In this document: in pieces, positions 1 to 7,384 of the stretch
How positions within the stretch are numbered: the first letter of the stretch is position 1
Layout: each line of letters begins with the position of its first letter
Source: Nitrospira sp.
GTDB taxonomy: Bacteria; Nitrospirota; Nitrospiria; Nitrospirales; Nitrospiraceae
Assembly: GCA_025361385.1 (NCBI GenBank)
Contig: JANYAJ010000301.1
Span: forward strand, 1 to 17,605
Length of the DNA stretch: 17,605 nt
Direction of reading: 5' to 3'
Notes under the pieces: model-generated
What the model saw: the letters and a program-made list of their open reading frames with translations, nothing else
What the model was told of the DNA's origin: nothing
The model's database searches: none
Program-made: the position numbers and the translations under genes

Positions 1-78
1 CCGACCCGATTCCCGCGTGAGCCGGACGGCCTCGGACTTGAATGCGTCGGTAAACTGACGCCGTGTTGTTTTGGACAT
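1..78 (-). CDS. IS3-type transposase OrfA (N-terminal fragment, 26 residues in window)
   Basis: Reading leftwards from the ATG at 78, the protein begins MSKTTRRQFTDAFKSEAVRL and continues TRESG. This is the typical opening of the helix-turn-helix OrfA of IS3-family elements, in which OrfA binds the element ends and is joined to OrfB (the DDE integrase) by programmed frameshifting. A good Shine-Dalgarno, GGAGG, stands 5 nt before the ATG, fixing the start. The rest of the gene is outside the window. Family identification comes from the pattern of the N-terminus; the subgroup is not determined. Confidence 0.75.
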   Translation of the reverse strand, partial: MSKTTRRQFTDAFKSEAVRLTRESGR

Positions 79-141
79 GCTGACCTCCAATTTCATCATT
101 CTCCCACTTATGGAGGTGTCTGTGAAATCAGGGGAGGGTCA
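1..141 (-). mobile_element. End of an IS3-family-like insertion sequence (partial, runs off the left edge)
   Basis: The minus strand carries the first codons of an OrfA-type transposase, preceded by about 60 bp of leader. The likely terminal sequence begins TGACCCTCCCCTGATTTCAC at position 141 reading leftwards; a TG end dinucleotide is normal for IS3-type elements. The boundary at 141 is inferred from this end and from the change of context there. The other end and any target-site duplication lie outside the window, so the exact element cannot be named. Confidence 0.6.
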
Positions 142-151
142 CTATTGCTCA
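136..151 (-). promoter_or_regulatory. CRP-type box cut by the IS end
   Basis: The minus strand reads TGAGC-AATAGT-GACCC, matching the box found upstream of nine other units here. The IS appears to begin at 141, so the TGAGC half lies in host DNA while the GACC half belongs to the IS end. No good -10 hexamer sits 21 bp downstream (the position reads TCCATA; CATAAG is two bases off). The likely reading is a host promoter interrupted by insertion. Whether it now drives the transposase is unknown. Confidence 0.45.
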
Positions 152-203
152 CAATTAGCCATTCAGCCGGTGAACGTCCTTTTAGCTCGGCGTCGGCGTT
201 CGA

Positions 204-995
204 TTACTTTGGCGCGCCCGGCTGAAACGCGACGTCCGTGACCTTGTTTTCCTTGTCCACTAAGAGCACGGCGGTATCGCCTTTGGACAACGTTGCCAGC
301 CTCGGCTGAACGAGTGAACGTACCTTGTACGAGTGTTCTTTGCCGTCCTCGGTCCGAATGACAATGATGTTGTTCTTTAAGGGCTTCAGGATCTTGCCTG
401 TGACCTGTTCGAGGTTGCCCTTGAGAGGAGACTTCTGCTGCCCGAGGTCCGCCGCCCGATGCACTGATTCCACGCTCCCCATCGTCACGTCGACGATCTT
501 ATCCAACTCGTCGATGAGAAAAATGGCGTCCGCCCCGACGGGAATTGACGCGACCTTACTTTTTGCTACCGGTCGGATGAGGTGAGTCTCTTCTTTTCCC
601 TCGGTGGTACGAATCACTGCCTTATCGTGTCCGGTCGGCATCGGTTCGGCGAGCCGCCCGTGAACTACACGATGGTGACTGGCCTCACCGGCTTTGTGAA
701 CGTCCACCAGCAGATTCTGATCGTTGATCGTGATCTCGATCAGATCTCCTACTTTCAGCTCCGGCAATCCCTTATCCTTCCGCACGTTCATGGGGATATA
801 CCGAGGTTGTCCTTCACCGATATTGACTTTGGCCTGGTCGCTTCTGATTTCCTCTACCGTACCGAGAAGAACACGGTTCTCGGAAAGCAGTTGAGGATCA
901 GTTCCCGGTACTTCAGATGCAGCATTCGCAGCGGGGGCCGTTGCGATGAGCCACAGGGTGAGGACTGCTAGCCGCCAGACAGTATGTTGTGTCAT
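204..995 (-). CDS. Exported protein with three repeated beta-rich domains (unknown function)
   Basis: A 263-residue protein. The start at 995 is preferred over the upstream ATG at 1055 because AAAGGAGAACTC stands just before it and it begins directly with a signal peptide (residues 1-25, cut after ANA). The mature part holds three similar units of about 60 residues (about 42-100, 110-171 and 197-257). Each has the pattern G-x-hydrophobic strand, charged loop, a basic turn (VRKDKG, RPVAKS, RSLVQP), then VGD/KGD and a closing strand ending in VDVxx or VTDVAF. This suggests a small beta-barrel repeated three times. I recognise no named family or catalytic residues. It forms its own unit, with a CRP-type box and -10 element at 1146-1189. 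Periplasmic location is inferred from the signal peptide. Confidence 0.75.
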   Translation of the reverse strand: MTQHTVWRLAVLTLWLIATAPAANAASEVPGTDPQLLSENRVLLGTVEEIRSDQAKVNIGEGQPRYIPMNVRKDKGLPELKVGDLIEITINDQNLLVDVHKAGEASHHRVVHGRLAEPMPTGHDKAVIRTTEGKEETHLIRPVAKSKVASIPVGADAIFLIDELDKIVDVTMGSVESVHRAADLGQQKSPLKGNLEQVTGKILKPLKNNIIVIRTEDGKEHSYKVRSLVQPRLATLSKGDTAVLLVDKENKVTDVAFQPGAPK

Positions 996-1145
996 GAGTT
1001 CTCCTTTAGATTCCGCATGATTGCGCGAACGTGAATGCTCTTTGGTCCCTTGCACTATTGGGGGGAATCACCATTGCACCAAGCATGCTGTCCCCCTGAT
1101 CTCTCTGAATCGGCGATACGCGGCTGAGTACAGATTCCGATTCCG

Positions 1146-1189
1146 ATGTTACGCCTCTCGATCGAGAGGCGTCTGATCAATAGTGCTCA
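1146..1189 (-). promoter_or_regulatory. CRP-type box (1174-1189) and -10 (1146-1151) for the three-repeat exported protein
   Basis: The minus strand reads TGAGC-ACTATT-GATCA, then 22 bp, then TAACAT (4 of 6 to TATAAT). The expected start of transcription is near 1139, leaving an untranslated leader of about 144 nt before the start at 995. The spacer contains a perfect 22-bp palindrome (1151-1172), unlike the other boxes. Spacing is one base longer than the usual 21, so this is a weaker member of the set. Confidence 0.5.
1151..1172. repeat. Perfect 22-bp palindrome, possible terminator hairpin
   Basis: The sequence ACGCCTCTCGA is followed at once by its exact reverse complement. As RNA it could fold as a stem CGCCTCTC/GAGAGGCG with a GATC loop. 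It lies about 100 bp beyond the stop of the lipase gene, so it may end that run of minus-strand genes. No U-tract follows on either strand, so a rho-independent terminator is not clear-cut. A dyad operator is the other reading, since it lies between a CRP-type box and its -10. Confidence 0.45.
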
Positions 1190-1269
1190 GATGTGAGGGA
1201 TTGACTCAGCCTGAGAGGACGGGTGAAGTCTCTGTCTGGATGGAAACGTGAACAGGCGTGGAGCTCCAA

Positions 1270-2534
1270 CTATTGCGGCTGTGCTTGAAGAAAATCTGCG
1301 ATCCGGCGTCGACCCTCTCGGCCAGTCACTAACTCTATATGTCCCACCCGCAAGCGCTGAGTGGTGACATGGAAGGCATTTTCATAGGCCGCAGGCAGGG
1401 AGGCAGACTTCAGGGTGACCGACCCATCTCCATCCTCATTCACAATGTCCGGGTCGAGATTGGGAAGACGCGACTTGAATTGATCGCGGTCGAACAGGAC
1501 ATTGCCCTGGTCCTGTCCGGCCTCCTCCGGTATCCAGACTCCTCCCGCCAGCGTGCGCTGTCCCTCTGCAGCGAGAGAGAGGACAGGAATCGGTCGATCG
1601 TTCGGCGTGGCGAGGGGAGCATGGAGCCGATCCAGGAATCGTTGCGATCGATCCAGCCAGAAGGAGATATAGGTCTCGCGACGGTTGACGGTCTGGGTTG
1701 GCGCGGACCCTGTGTCCTTCAGCAAGCCCCATCCTTGGCCGCGCCAATTGGCCGCGGTACGAATTGCTCCTGCACTGGTTGTTGCGCAGGCGTCAGCAAG
1801 ACATCCGCCTCCAACAGCGGCAGCATATAGTAGGAGGCGGGAAACGACGCCATCGCCTGTTGATGCAAGATCGTGCGGTTGAAGCCGACCAGGCGTCCGT
1901 ACTGCATGTTGCGAAAGGCCCACATAGACCCCATGTACGGCATACCAGCCATGACGACCTTCTCGACGTGCCTCGCGCCTTCCCAAGTTTCAACGGCCTC
2001 GTCCGGCTCTTGATCGCCGTATCGAAGATAGTAACTGACGATTAAGCCGCCCATGCTATGGGCGACGAGCGCGATATGCGTCGTGCCTTCGGACTGGAGA
2101 CGCCCGATCTCCCTGCGCAAGAGCCGGACGGCGTCCATGAGATCCAGCCGCCAGTCGTAATTCAAGGAAGAGACCGACAGCTGTCCGTTGTGCAGCCGGC
2201 CCAGCTCATCGAGGAGAGGACGATACAACTCGAACGAGTAGAGCCAGGGGATCACCTTGACTTCATCGAGGATCCCGTCCGGACGGAGGGCCATCCCGTC
2301 GAGCTCCAGCTTGGGCAATGGCAGTGTCAGCGATTCGTCCCCTCCGAGGGCCTGCGATGCGGTGACCCAGAGGAGGTTCCCATTATCGACGCGCGCGAGC
2401 TTGGTCCCGTAATAGCCGGCCACCACGATGATGGCTTCGCCTGGCCTCAGCTTGGGGTCCACCTGAGTGGGCGGTATCTCGCAGGCCGTGAAGGCGAATA
2501 TGAAGAGAGAGGCGGCCGCGGCATGCCACGTCAT
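1270..2534 (-). pseudogene. LCAT-like alpha/beta-hydrolase lipoprotein (lipase/acyltransferase), frameshifted
   Basis: The first frame (2534 to about 1755) encodes a lipoprotein signal ending in the lipobox FTAC (Cys18). It then has the LCAT-family NYDWR motif (residues 125-129) and the nucleophile elbow AHSMGG with Ser160. It runs into an out-of-frame tail and stops at 1719. The homologous continuation (ANWRGQGWGLLKD) is in another frame and carries the acidic motif DGDGSV and the HIELVTG histidine motif near the C-terminus, ending at 1270. The two halves of the catalytic triad are therefore split by loss of one base (or gain of two) between about 1745 and 1775; repaired, the protein would be about 421 residues. 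Family role: hydrolysis or transfer of lipid acyl chains; outer-membrane or periplasmic anchoring is inferred. Either a real disabling mutation or a sequence error. It follows the PRC-barrel gene by 40 bp. Confidence 0.75.
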
Positions 2535-2574
2535 GGTATCTCAACCGATCAGGCTCTATTGTCGTATCCGCCCG

Positions 2575-3045
2575 TTATTTCTTGTGAGTCCCTTTTGGCT
2601 TGTCTGTCGCGCTCTTCCCATCTCCGGGGCTCTGCAAATCATAATACTCGTACACCGTCATGATCCATTCTTGATTCGACATGTCTGGCCACTGGTCTTT
2701 GGAGAACCCAGGAGCTTGTTTGAGGTCCTTCTTGCTCACGTCGAGGACAAGGTACTTCTGGTTCTCGCTTAACTGCATCGCCTCCCACGGTATGGCGAAG
2801 TATTTGTCACCGATTCCTAGGAATCCGCCGAAGTCCAGCACGACATATTCAATGTCTCCTTCCAGCGGGTCAATGACGAGGTCTTTGATGTCCCCAAGTT
2901 TTTTCCCTTCGGTATCTTGGACCTTGGCACCGATCAGGTTGCTGGCCTTCAGCACGCCGCTCTTGTCGCGCGCGGCGATCGATGGACTGAGGGTGAAGGT
3001 GGTACAGAGAGTCAGTACGGCAAACCCGATCCACAGCTTTCTCAT
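2575..3045 (-). CDS. Exported PRC-barrel domain protein
   Basis: A protein of 156 residues. ATGs occur at 3048 and 3045; the second is preferred because AGGAGG lies 6 nt before it and only 3 nt before the first. Residues 1 to about 25 form a signal peptide (LWIGFAVLTLCTTF, cut near SIAA). The next 90 residues match a PRC-barrel: LIGAKVQDTEGKKLGDIKDL, then IEYVVLDFGGFLGIGDKYFA and IPWEAM. The C-terminal tail is charged and Lys-rich. PRC-barrels are small adaptor folds found in photosynthetic reaction centre H subunits, RimM and many stress-induced proteins; the ligand here is unknown. It lies 66-70 bp after the peroxidase-like gene and 40 bp before the lipase, so it is probably part of the run that starts with the MlaC-like gene. 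Confidence 0.85.
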   Translation of the reverse strand: MRKLWIGFAVLTLCTTFTLSPSIAARDKSGVLKASNLIGAKVQDTEGKKLGDIKDLVIDPLEGDIEYVVLDFGGFLGIGDKYFAIPWEAMQLSENQKYLVLDVSKKDLKQAPGFSKDQWPDMSNQEWIMTVYEYYDLQSPGDGKSATDKPKGTHKK

Positions 3046-3114
3046 CATCTTCCTCCTTTTGAACAGTGTTCTTTCTTCACAGCCCCTATTTCAGGGGAAT
3101 GATCGCTCATGACA

Positions 3115-4518
3115 TTAGAGCACACGTAGAAACGCCACCAGATCCTGCTTCTCTCCCGACGTCAATTGAGTTCCCAACACCAGGTTGAAGAACTCCACGG
3201 CATCCTCTAACGTGAGTAACCGGCCATCGTGCAAATAGGGGGGCGAATCCTTGATGCCGCGCAAGGGAAAGGTCTTGATGGGGCCATCGGCGCTCGCCAT
3301 GCGCCCATTGATCATCCGCGGCTTGTAAAAACGCTCCACCTGTAAATTGTGCATGGAATTGTCCGTGTAATAGGGCGCCTGGTGGCAACTCGCGCATGTC
3401 GCTTTGCCGAAGAACAGATCCTGGCCTCGCTTCTCGGCTGCAGTCGCTTTCGTGGAATTCAATTTGCCATCAATGCCGAGTTTGGGGGCCGGGGGGAAGT
3501 CCAGGAGCTCCTGAAACTCTGCCATGAAATGTACCTGGCTGCCCCGCTCGAGAATGTTGACGCCTTTTTTGGCCGCGATGACGGGGTCGCCGTCGAAGTA
3601 GGCAGCGCGTTGTTCGAACTCCGTGAAATCCTCCACGCTCTTGAGCGCCCGTTGCGAGCCGAATAACCGCTGAATGTGTAAGCCGCGCAACGTTGGGGTA
3701 TCGAGTCGGTGGCGGAATTCCTGAGGGCGGACATCTCCCGCCAGATGGGTACTGGCATTCGTATGGCCGTTCGCATGACAGTCGAAGCAGGCCACGCCAC
3801 GGCTGGGACGCAGGGTGCGGCGATCTTCAGTCTGGTTGAACTGCTGCTGCGGGAATGAGGTGACGAGCAACCGCAAGCCCTCGAGCTGTTTCGGATTCAG
3901 AATCCCGTTGAAGAGCTCGTAATAGTTGTCGAGGGTTACCAATTTGCCGTGGGACAGGTCACCGAGATCCGTCCTGGTCGTAAGATAGATGGGTGCCGGA
4001 AATTCAGGTAAGAAATGGTCCGGCAGGTCAAACTCCAGGTCGAAGCGAGTGAGATCACGGCTCTCCTGCTTCTGAATCTCCTGGATATGGAATTTCGGGA
4101 AGATCATCCCCCCTTCAGGATGGTTGGGGTGAGGAAGAGGAAAGAATCCAGCCGGAAATGCATCCTTCTCCCGGATTTCTTCGGGTCTCATGGCCTGAAT
4201 TTTTTCCCAGGTGATCCCCTGAGGAAGTCTGACTCGTATCCCTTCCTGGACCGGCTTGCCCCGGGACATTGTAGCGTCTTTGGCCGGGCGATTCGCGAGG
4301 TCGTAGCGCTCGTTGAGCAGATCCATCTGCCGCTTCATGATCTCAGGCTTCGCGGCGCTCATGCGCGCAATGACGGCCGTCACGTCTTCCTTGAGATCGA
4401 CGGGCGCATAACTCGTCCCTCTCGGCGGTAACTCTTGAGCGGATGGAGCGCCGGTGGCGATGAGGACTGTCGCAAACATTCCCATTAGCACCCATTGCCG
4501 GTTCGGTTGATATGCCAT
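3115..4518 (-). CDS. Di-haem cytochrome c peroxidase/MauG-like exported protein
   Basis: A protein of 467 residues. The start at 4518 is chosen over 4647 because it begins with a signal peptide (MAYQPNRQWVLMGMFATVLI, cut near SAQ), has GAGAGGG upstream, and avoids overlap with the preceding gene. Two haem c sites are visible: CFDCH (244-248) and CASCH (375-379). The C-terminal PYLHDGRLLTLEDAVEFFN stretch (427-445) is characteristic of bacterial cytochrome c peroxidase and MauG proteins. Such enzymes use two c-haems to reduce peroxide or oxidise a protein or small molecule in the periplasm; the substrate is not evident here. The N-terminal 200 residues before the first haem are longer than in classical CcpA and lack an obvious third haem. 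It lies 70 bp after the MlaC-like gene and likely shares its promoter. Confidence 0.85.
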   Translation of the reverse strand: MAYQPNRQWVLMGMFATVLIATGAPSAQELPPRGTSYAPVDLKEDVTAVIARMSAAKPEIMKRQMDLLNERYDLANRPAKDATMSRGKPVQEGIRVRLPQGITWEKIQAMRPEEIREKDAFPAGFFPLPHPNHPEGGMIFPKFHIQEIQKQESRDLTRFDLEFDLPDHFLPEFPAPIYLTTRTDLGDLSHGKLVTLDNYYELFNGILNPKQLEGLRLLVTSFPQQQFNQTEDRRTLRPSRGVACFDCHANGHTNASTHLAGDVRPQEFRHRLDTPTLRGLHIQRLFGSQRALKSVEDFTEFEQRAAYFDGDPVIAAKKGVNILERGSQVHFMAEFQELLDFPPAPKLGIDGKLNSTKATAAEKRGQDLFFGKATCASCHQAPYYTDNSMHNLQVERFYKPRMINGRMASADGPIKTFPLRGIKDSPPYLHDGRLLTLEDAVEFFNLVLGTQLTSGEKQDLVAFLRVL

Positions 4519-4588
4519 GTGTACCCTCTCGTTGCGACCTGAGGAAAGAATGGCGATCGACACCTTCTGAGGACGAATGGCACATTCA

Positions 4589-5359
4589 TTAGGGAGCGTC
4601 GAGTGCAGGCGCCGACAACAGCGCGACGTCGGGAGCGGTCTTTTCAAATAACTTCACGGTGTGCGCCCTCTGCTTCATCTTCTCCACCAGTCCGGCATAA
4701 GAGTGGTCTCGGATAATGCGGCTGAACTGTGTCCGATAGTTCCTCACGATACTGGCGCGGTCAATGGCCACGTCGTACACGATCCACGCGCCGGACTGGT
4801 TCTCTAGCCGGAAGTCTAGCGAGGTATTTACTTTTGGACCGATCAAGTTGGTTCTCACCTCGGCAAAGCTGCCTTCACGTTGCTCGAAGAGATAAAAGAC
4901 CTGTTCGTCGTAATAGAGGTCGATATTGTTGGCAACCGCGTCTCGTATCAACTCAACGAAAAGACGGACAAATTCCTCCCGCTCCAGCCCGCTGAGTTTC
5001 GCCCAGGGAGCTCCCAGAGCGCGTTGGGCCATGTAGGTATAGTTCACGCGGTGTCTGATGACCTGCTCGATTTGTTGGCGGCGTTCCTCGGCGCGGCCGG
5101 GCTGCTTCAGGGTCTCGTTCCCCAGGATCGCGAGCACATCGAGGATTGAGCTTTTCACCGACTCGGTAGGGGAGTATTCGCTCGGCGCCACCCCTGTGGG
5201 TCCATTTACGATAGCTGCCATCGCCAGTTGTCGGCTCAGCCGATGATGGTTCGAGCTCTCGACGATTGTTGGCCCTTTGGAAGGCTCCATCGAGGCGCAA
5301 CCTGTGACTGCGGTAGCCATTCCGAAAGTAATGATCCAAGCCGCGAATTGTGAATGCAT
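4589..5359 (-). CDS. MlaC/Ttg2D-like lipoprotein
   Basis: A protein of 256 residues. The start at 5359 gives a clean lipoprotein signal with lipobox VTGC (Cys21) and has AGAGGT upstream; the longer reading from 5446 would add a signal-less extension crossing the promoter. The body resembles the MlaC/Ttg2D family (periplasmic phospholipid carrier): RRQQIEQVIRHRVNYTYMAQ, LGAPWAKLSGLEREEFVRLF, then the beta-sheet portion with VRTNLIGPKVNTSLDFRLEN and WIVYDVAIDRASIVRNYRTQF. Classical MlaC is soluble and coded with an Mla ABC transporter. Here no MlaD, E or F is nearby and the protein is lipid-anchored, so its partner is unknown. It is the first gene after a strong CRP-type box (5440-5455) and heads the run down to 1270. 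Confidence 0.8.
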   Translation of the reverse strand: MHSQFAAWIITFGMATAVTGCASMEPSKGPTIVESSNHHRLSRQLAMAAIVNGPTGVAPSEYSPTESVKSSILDVLAILGNETLKQPGRAEERRQQIEQVIRHRVNYTYMAQRALGAPWAKLSGLEREEFVRLFVELIRDAVANNIDLYYDEQVFYLFEQREGSFAEVRTNLIGPKVNTSLDFRLENQSGAWIVYDVAIDRASIVRNYRTQFSRIIRDHSYAGLVEKMKQRAHTVKLFEKTAPDVALLSAPALDAP

Positions 5360-5412
5360 GGCAGACCTCTGTGTTGGGTGGTTACCATCTGCGTGATTGC
5401 CGCCGTCCTCCA

Positions 5413-5455
5413 GCCTACGCTTTCCGAGGGGTGACAATCTGGTCAAAGTAGCTCA
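5413..5455 (-). promoter_or_regulatory. CRP-type box (5440-5455) and -10 (5413-5418) for the MlaC-like operon
   Basis: The minus strand reads TGAGC-TACTTT-GACCA, 21 bp, then TAGGCT. Predicted transcription start is about 5406, 47 bp before the ATG of the MlaC-like gene. The 21-bp spacing places the box centre at -41.5, as in class II CRP-activated promoters. There is no good -35 hexamer, as expected of an activator-dependent promoter. The assignment is pattern-based. Confidence 0.65.
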
Positions 5456-5525
5456 GGTTCGTGGATTGAGAGGGGACGAGGGAACGCAGGTTCGCTCTGC
5501 ACCGGCCGGAATCATTGAGAGAATG

Positions 5526-6261
5526 CTAGTCGTGGAGGACGACATTCAGGAGGGAGCTATGTATTTCCATTTTCCCCTTGTAGGTAATGAACCCCAGCTT
5601 TCTGAACTTATTCAGAAAGCCACTGACGCGGGACCGCGTGGTGCCGACCATCTCGGCGAGCGTCTCCTGGCTGATCTTCGGAATGACTGGCTCAGGCTTG
5701 CCTTCTTTCCCATAGTGGGCCAGCAAGAGGAGCGTTCGCGCCAGCCGCTTCTCAGCCGAATTGAAGAGATGATCGACTAAGTCCTCTTTGGGTGCGCATA
5801 TTGCGGGCCAGCAGATAAGACACAAACAGCTTCGCGAAGTCGGTCTCATCGCGTAAGACCTGAACCATGGCCGCCTTGTCGATGCGGACGATCTTGCTGG
5901 TATCTAACGCTGTGGCGGTCGCCATGCATAGGCGTTGTCCTACGAGGCAGCCTTCTCCAAAAAAATCTCCCGGAGACAGAATCGCGACGATGGCTTCTTT
6001 GCCCTGCGGCGAGAGGACCGAGAGCTTTACCCGGCCCGTCTTGAGATAGAATACGGCAGTGGCCGCATCTCCTTGCGAAAAGATCAGGTGCTTTTGCGGG
6101 GCCTGTACCGTCGTTTTACCCTGGCCATTTGTCGCAAGGTAGGTCTGGGGGTTGAATGGGCCGACAGGTTGTTTGGCTGCAGGCTTCTTTCCATTCCTGT
6201 CAGGAATGAGTCCGACAGTAGGAGCAATTTTTGCCGACAATCGTGTCCGGATTTTTTTCAT
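5526..6261 (-). pseudogene. CRP/FNR-family transcription regulator with a 1-nt frameshift
   Basis: The N-terminal frame (6261 leftwards) encodes a cyclic-nucleotide-binding-type domain with IFSQGDAATAVFYLKTGRVK, ILSPGDFFGEGCLVG and the dimer helix up to LLARNMR. The homologous continuation EDLVDHLFNSAEKRLARTL and the winged helix (ISQETLAEMVGTTRSRVSGF, ending LLNVVLHD) lie in the next frame, ending at 5526. One extra base in the TTTGGG run at 5787-5792 explains the break; repaired length is 244 residues. The Arg-Ser pair that binds cAMP phosphate in E. coli CRP is absent (MATATA instead), and there is no FNR-type cysteine set, so the signal is not cAMP or an FNR cluster by sequence. In the recognition helix, CRP's R-E-x3-R pattern becomes R-S-x3-G. 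A matching box sits in its own promoter, suggesting autoregulation. The frameshift may be a sequencing error in a homopolymer. Confidence 0.8.
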
Positions 6262-6302
6262 GCGTGTCCACGTCCTCTAGCGGTCCTTGTTGGCAGCTCC
6301 CC

Positions 6303-6345
6303 TCAATACCAGTTCCACCCTGTATCGTCTGGTCAGAATTGCTCA
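6303..6345 (-). promoter_or_regulatory. CRP-type box (6330-6345) and -10 (6303-6308) for the CRP/FNR regulator gene
   Basis: The minus strand reads TGAGC-AATTCT-GACCA, 21 bp, then TATTGA. Predicted start of transcription is about 6296, 35 bp before the regulator ATG at 6261. This box is among the closest to the consensus and continues upstream as CGAAC-TGAGC, like those at 9298 and 11504. Its place before the only DNA-binding regulator gene in the window is the main reason to link regulator and boxes. The rest of the 6262-6502 gap holds no gene I can support. Confidence 0.65.
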
Positions 6346-6502
6346 GTTCGGTAGAGCGGAGCCAGGCTGCTTGGCTCTGCTCCTGCGCAATGACTATGGA
6401 AAGTTGCCTGTGCATTACCAGGATCGCCATGAATGAGGCCGCTCGCCAGAACTTGTTCGTCAAGATGCTGCCGCGTGATGGCCCGGTGCTGCTTCATACC
6501 AG

Positions 6503-7384
6503 CTACCGCTCGGGCGAGGGAGTCGGTTCCGCTTCAGGGTTCGTCGACAGACGGGGGCTCACAAGTTCTATGCGCAGGATCGGTCCCATGAGTTGCAAGG
6601 GCCCTTCGAATTGCACGAAGCTCGGCACCTCATCGGCCAGGACCCAACAGTCATAGTGGAAATTGGCCGGGAGCTTGCCGATGACCTTTCCGATGAACTT
6701 CCGAATCGTTCCCATATCCGGTTTGAAGGCGTAGTGCCGAGCCGTACGGGACAGGTCTCCCACCTGGACGGTACGCTCCCCCATGAGACGCAGGTCCAGT
6801 TTGATGATTTCTGGGCCGGGCGTGAAGGCGAGAAGATGCACCGTGTCGCTGGCGCCTTTCGGCAGGTTCAGCAGCATTGTGACAAGCATGCCGTTGTAGA
6901 CATCTTTCGGCAGGACAAACTTTCCGGTCAGTATCCGTTCGGGTGCATCTCCTCCCAGCTTGGATCGAACCTTGTAATCTCCCGTGCCCCGGTCTACCGA
7001 CACGTCGACTTGCTCTGGAAACGACGGACCTTGCTGGACCAGGTGGTAACGAATCATCGTAAAGACATCTTGTTGGGAGAAGGCGACTTTCTCATCGTGC
7101 AGAGAGCCGTCTTTGAAACGGAATACCAGCCGGCTCTCGACGAGCTCACCTTCTTTGACGACTTGAGTCATCTCCCCCTGGCCAAGGGTCTCTCCGGTAA
7201 GCGACCGCACGAGAAGGAACCCATGTGTCACGCCTTCGGAAAGCCGCACCGCGACAGGAGCGGCATCGACGGGGGAGGACAGGAATGCGGCGAGCGAGAT
7301 GATGATCGCGAGGCAGGCAGAGGCCTCGCGATGGCTCGTCCACGTTTTCCGACAACCCGACATGGGGCAGGCTGAAGGTTTCAT
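6503..7384 (-). CDS. Exported protein of unknown function, coupled to the AI-2E permease
   Basis: A protein of 293 residues. Its ATG overlaps the TGA of the upstream permease gene in an ATGA junction, so translation is probably coupled. There is no strong Shine-Dalgarno, which fits. Residues 1 to about 41 look like an n-region plus signal peptide (ACLAIIISLAAFLSSPVDA). The mature part is rich in beta strands and includes GQGEMTQVVKEGELVESRLV, FRFKDGSLHDEKVAFSQQ and ADEVPSFVQFEGPL; it has two cysteines outside the signal region at most and no metal or nucleotide motif that I can see. The general pattern recalls DUF3108-like periplasmic proteins, but that is a weak resemblance. Being co-transcribed with a permease suggests an envelope role. 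A Pro/Glu-rich tail ends the protein. Confidence 0.7.
   Translation of the reverse strand: MKPSACPMSGCRKTWTSHREASACLAIIISLAAFLSSPVDAAPVAVRLSEGVTHGFLLVRSLTGETLGQGEMTQVVKEGELVESRLVFRFKDGSLHDEKVAFSQQDVFTMIRYHLVQQGPSFPEQVDVSVDRGTGDYKVRSKLGGDAPERILTGKFVLPKDVYNGMLVTMLLNLPKGASDTVHLLAFTPGPEIIKLDLRLMGERTVQVGDLSRTARHYAFKPDMGTIRKFIGKVIGKLPANFHYDCWVLADEVPSFVQFEGPLQLMGPILRIELVSPRLSTNPEAEPTPSPER

Noticed and set aside
1065..1080. GAATC-ACCATT-GCACC as a second box before the three-repeat protein
   Set aside because: Both halves are imperfect and the expected -10 position reads AAAGAG.
3083..3097. CCCCT/AGGGG hairpin between the peroxidase-like and PRC-barrel genes
   Set aside because: Five-pair stem with no U-tract; too weak to call a terminator.
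5440..6345. The TGGTCA..TTGC reading of the boxes as sigma-54 -24/-12 promoters
   Set aside because: The GG to GC gap is 8 nt rather than the 10 that sigma-54 needs, and the reading would point away from the genes.
6200..6463. 87-codon minus-strand frame over the regulator promoter
   Set aside because: It overlaps the box, the -10 and the start of the regulator in another frame, and has no family-like sequence.
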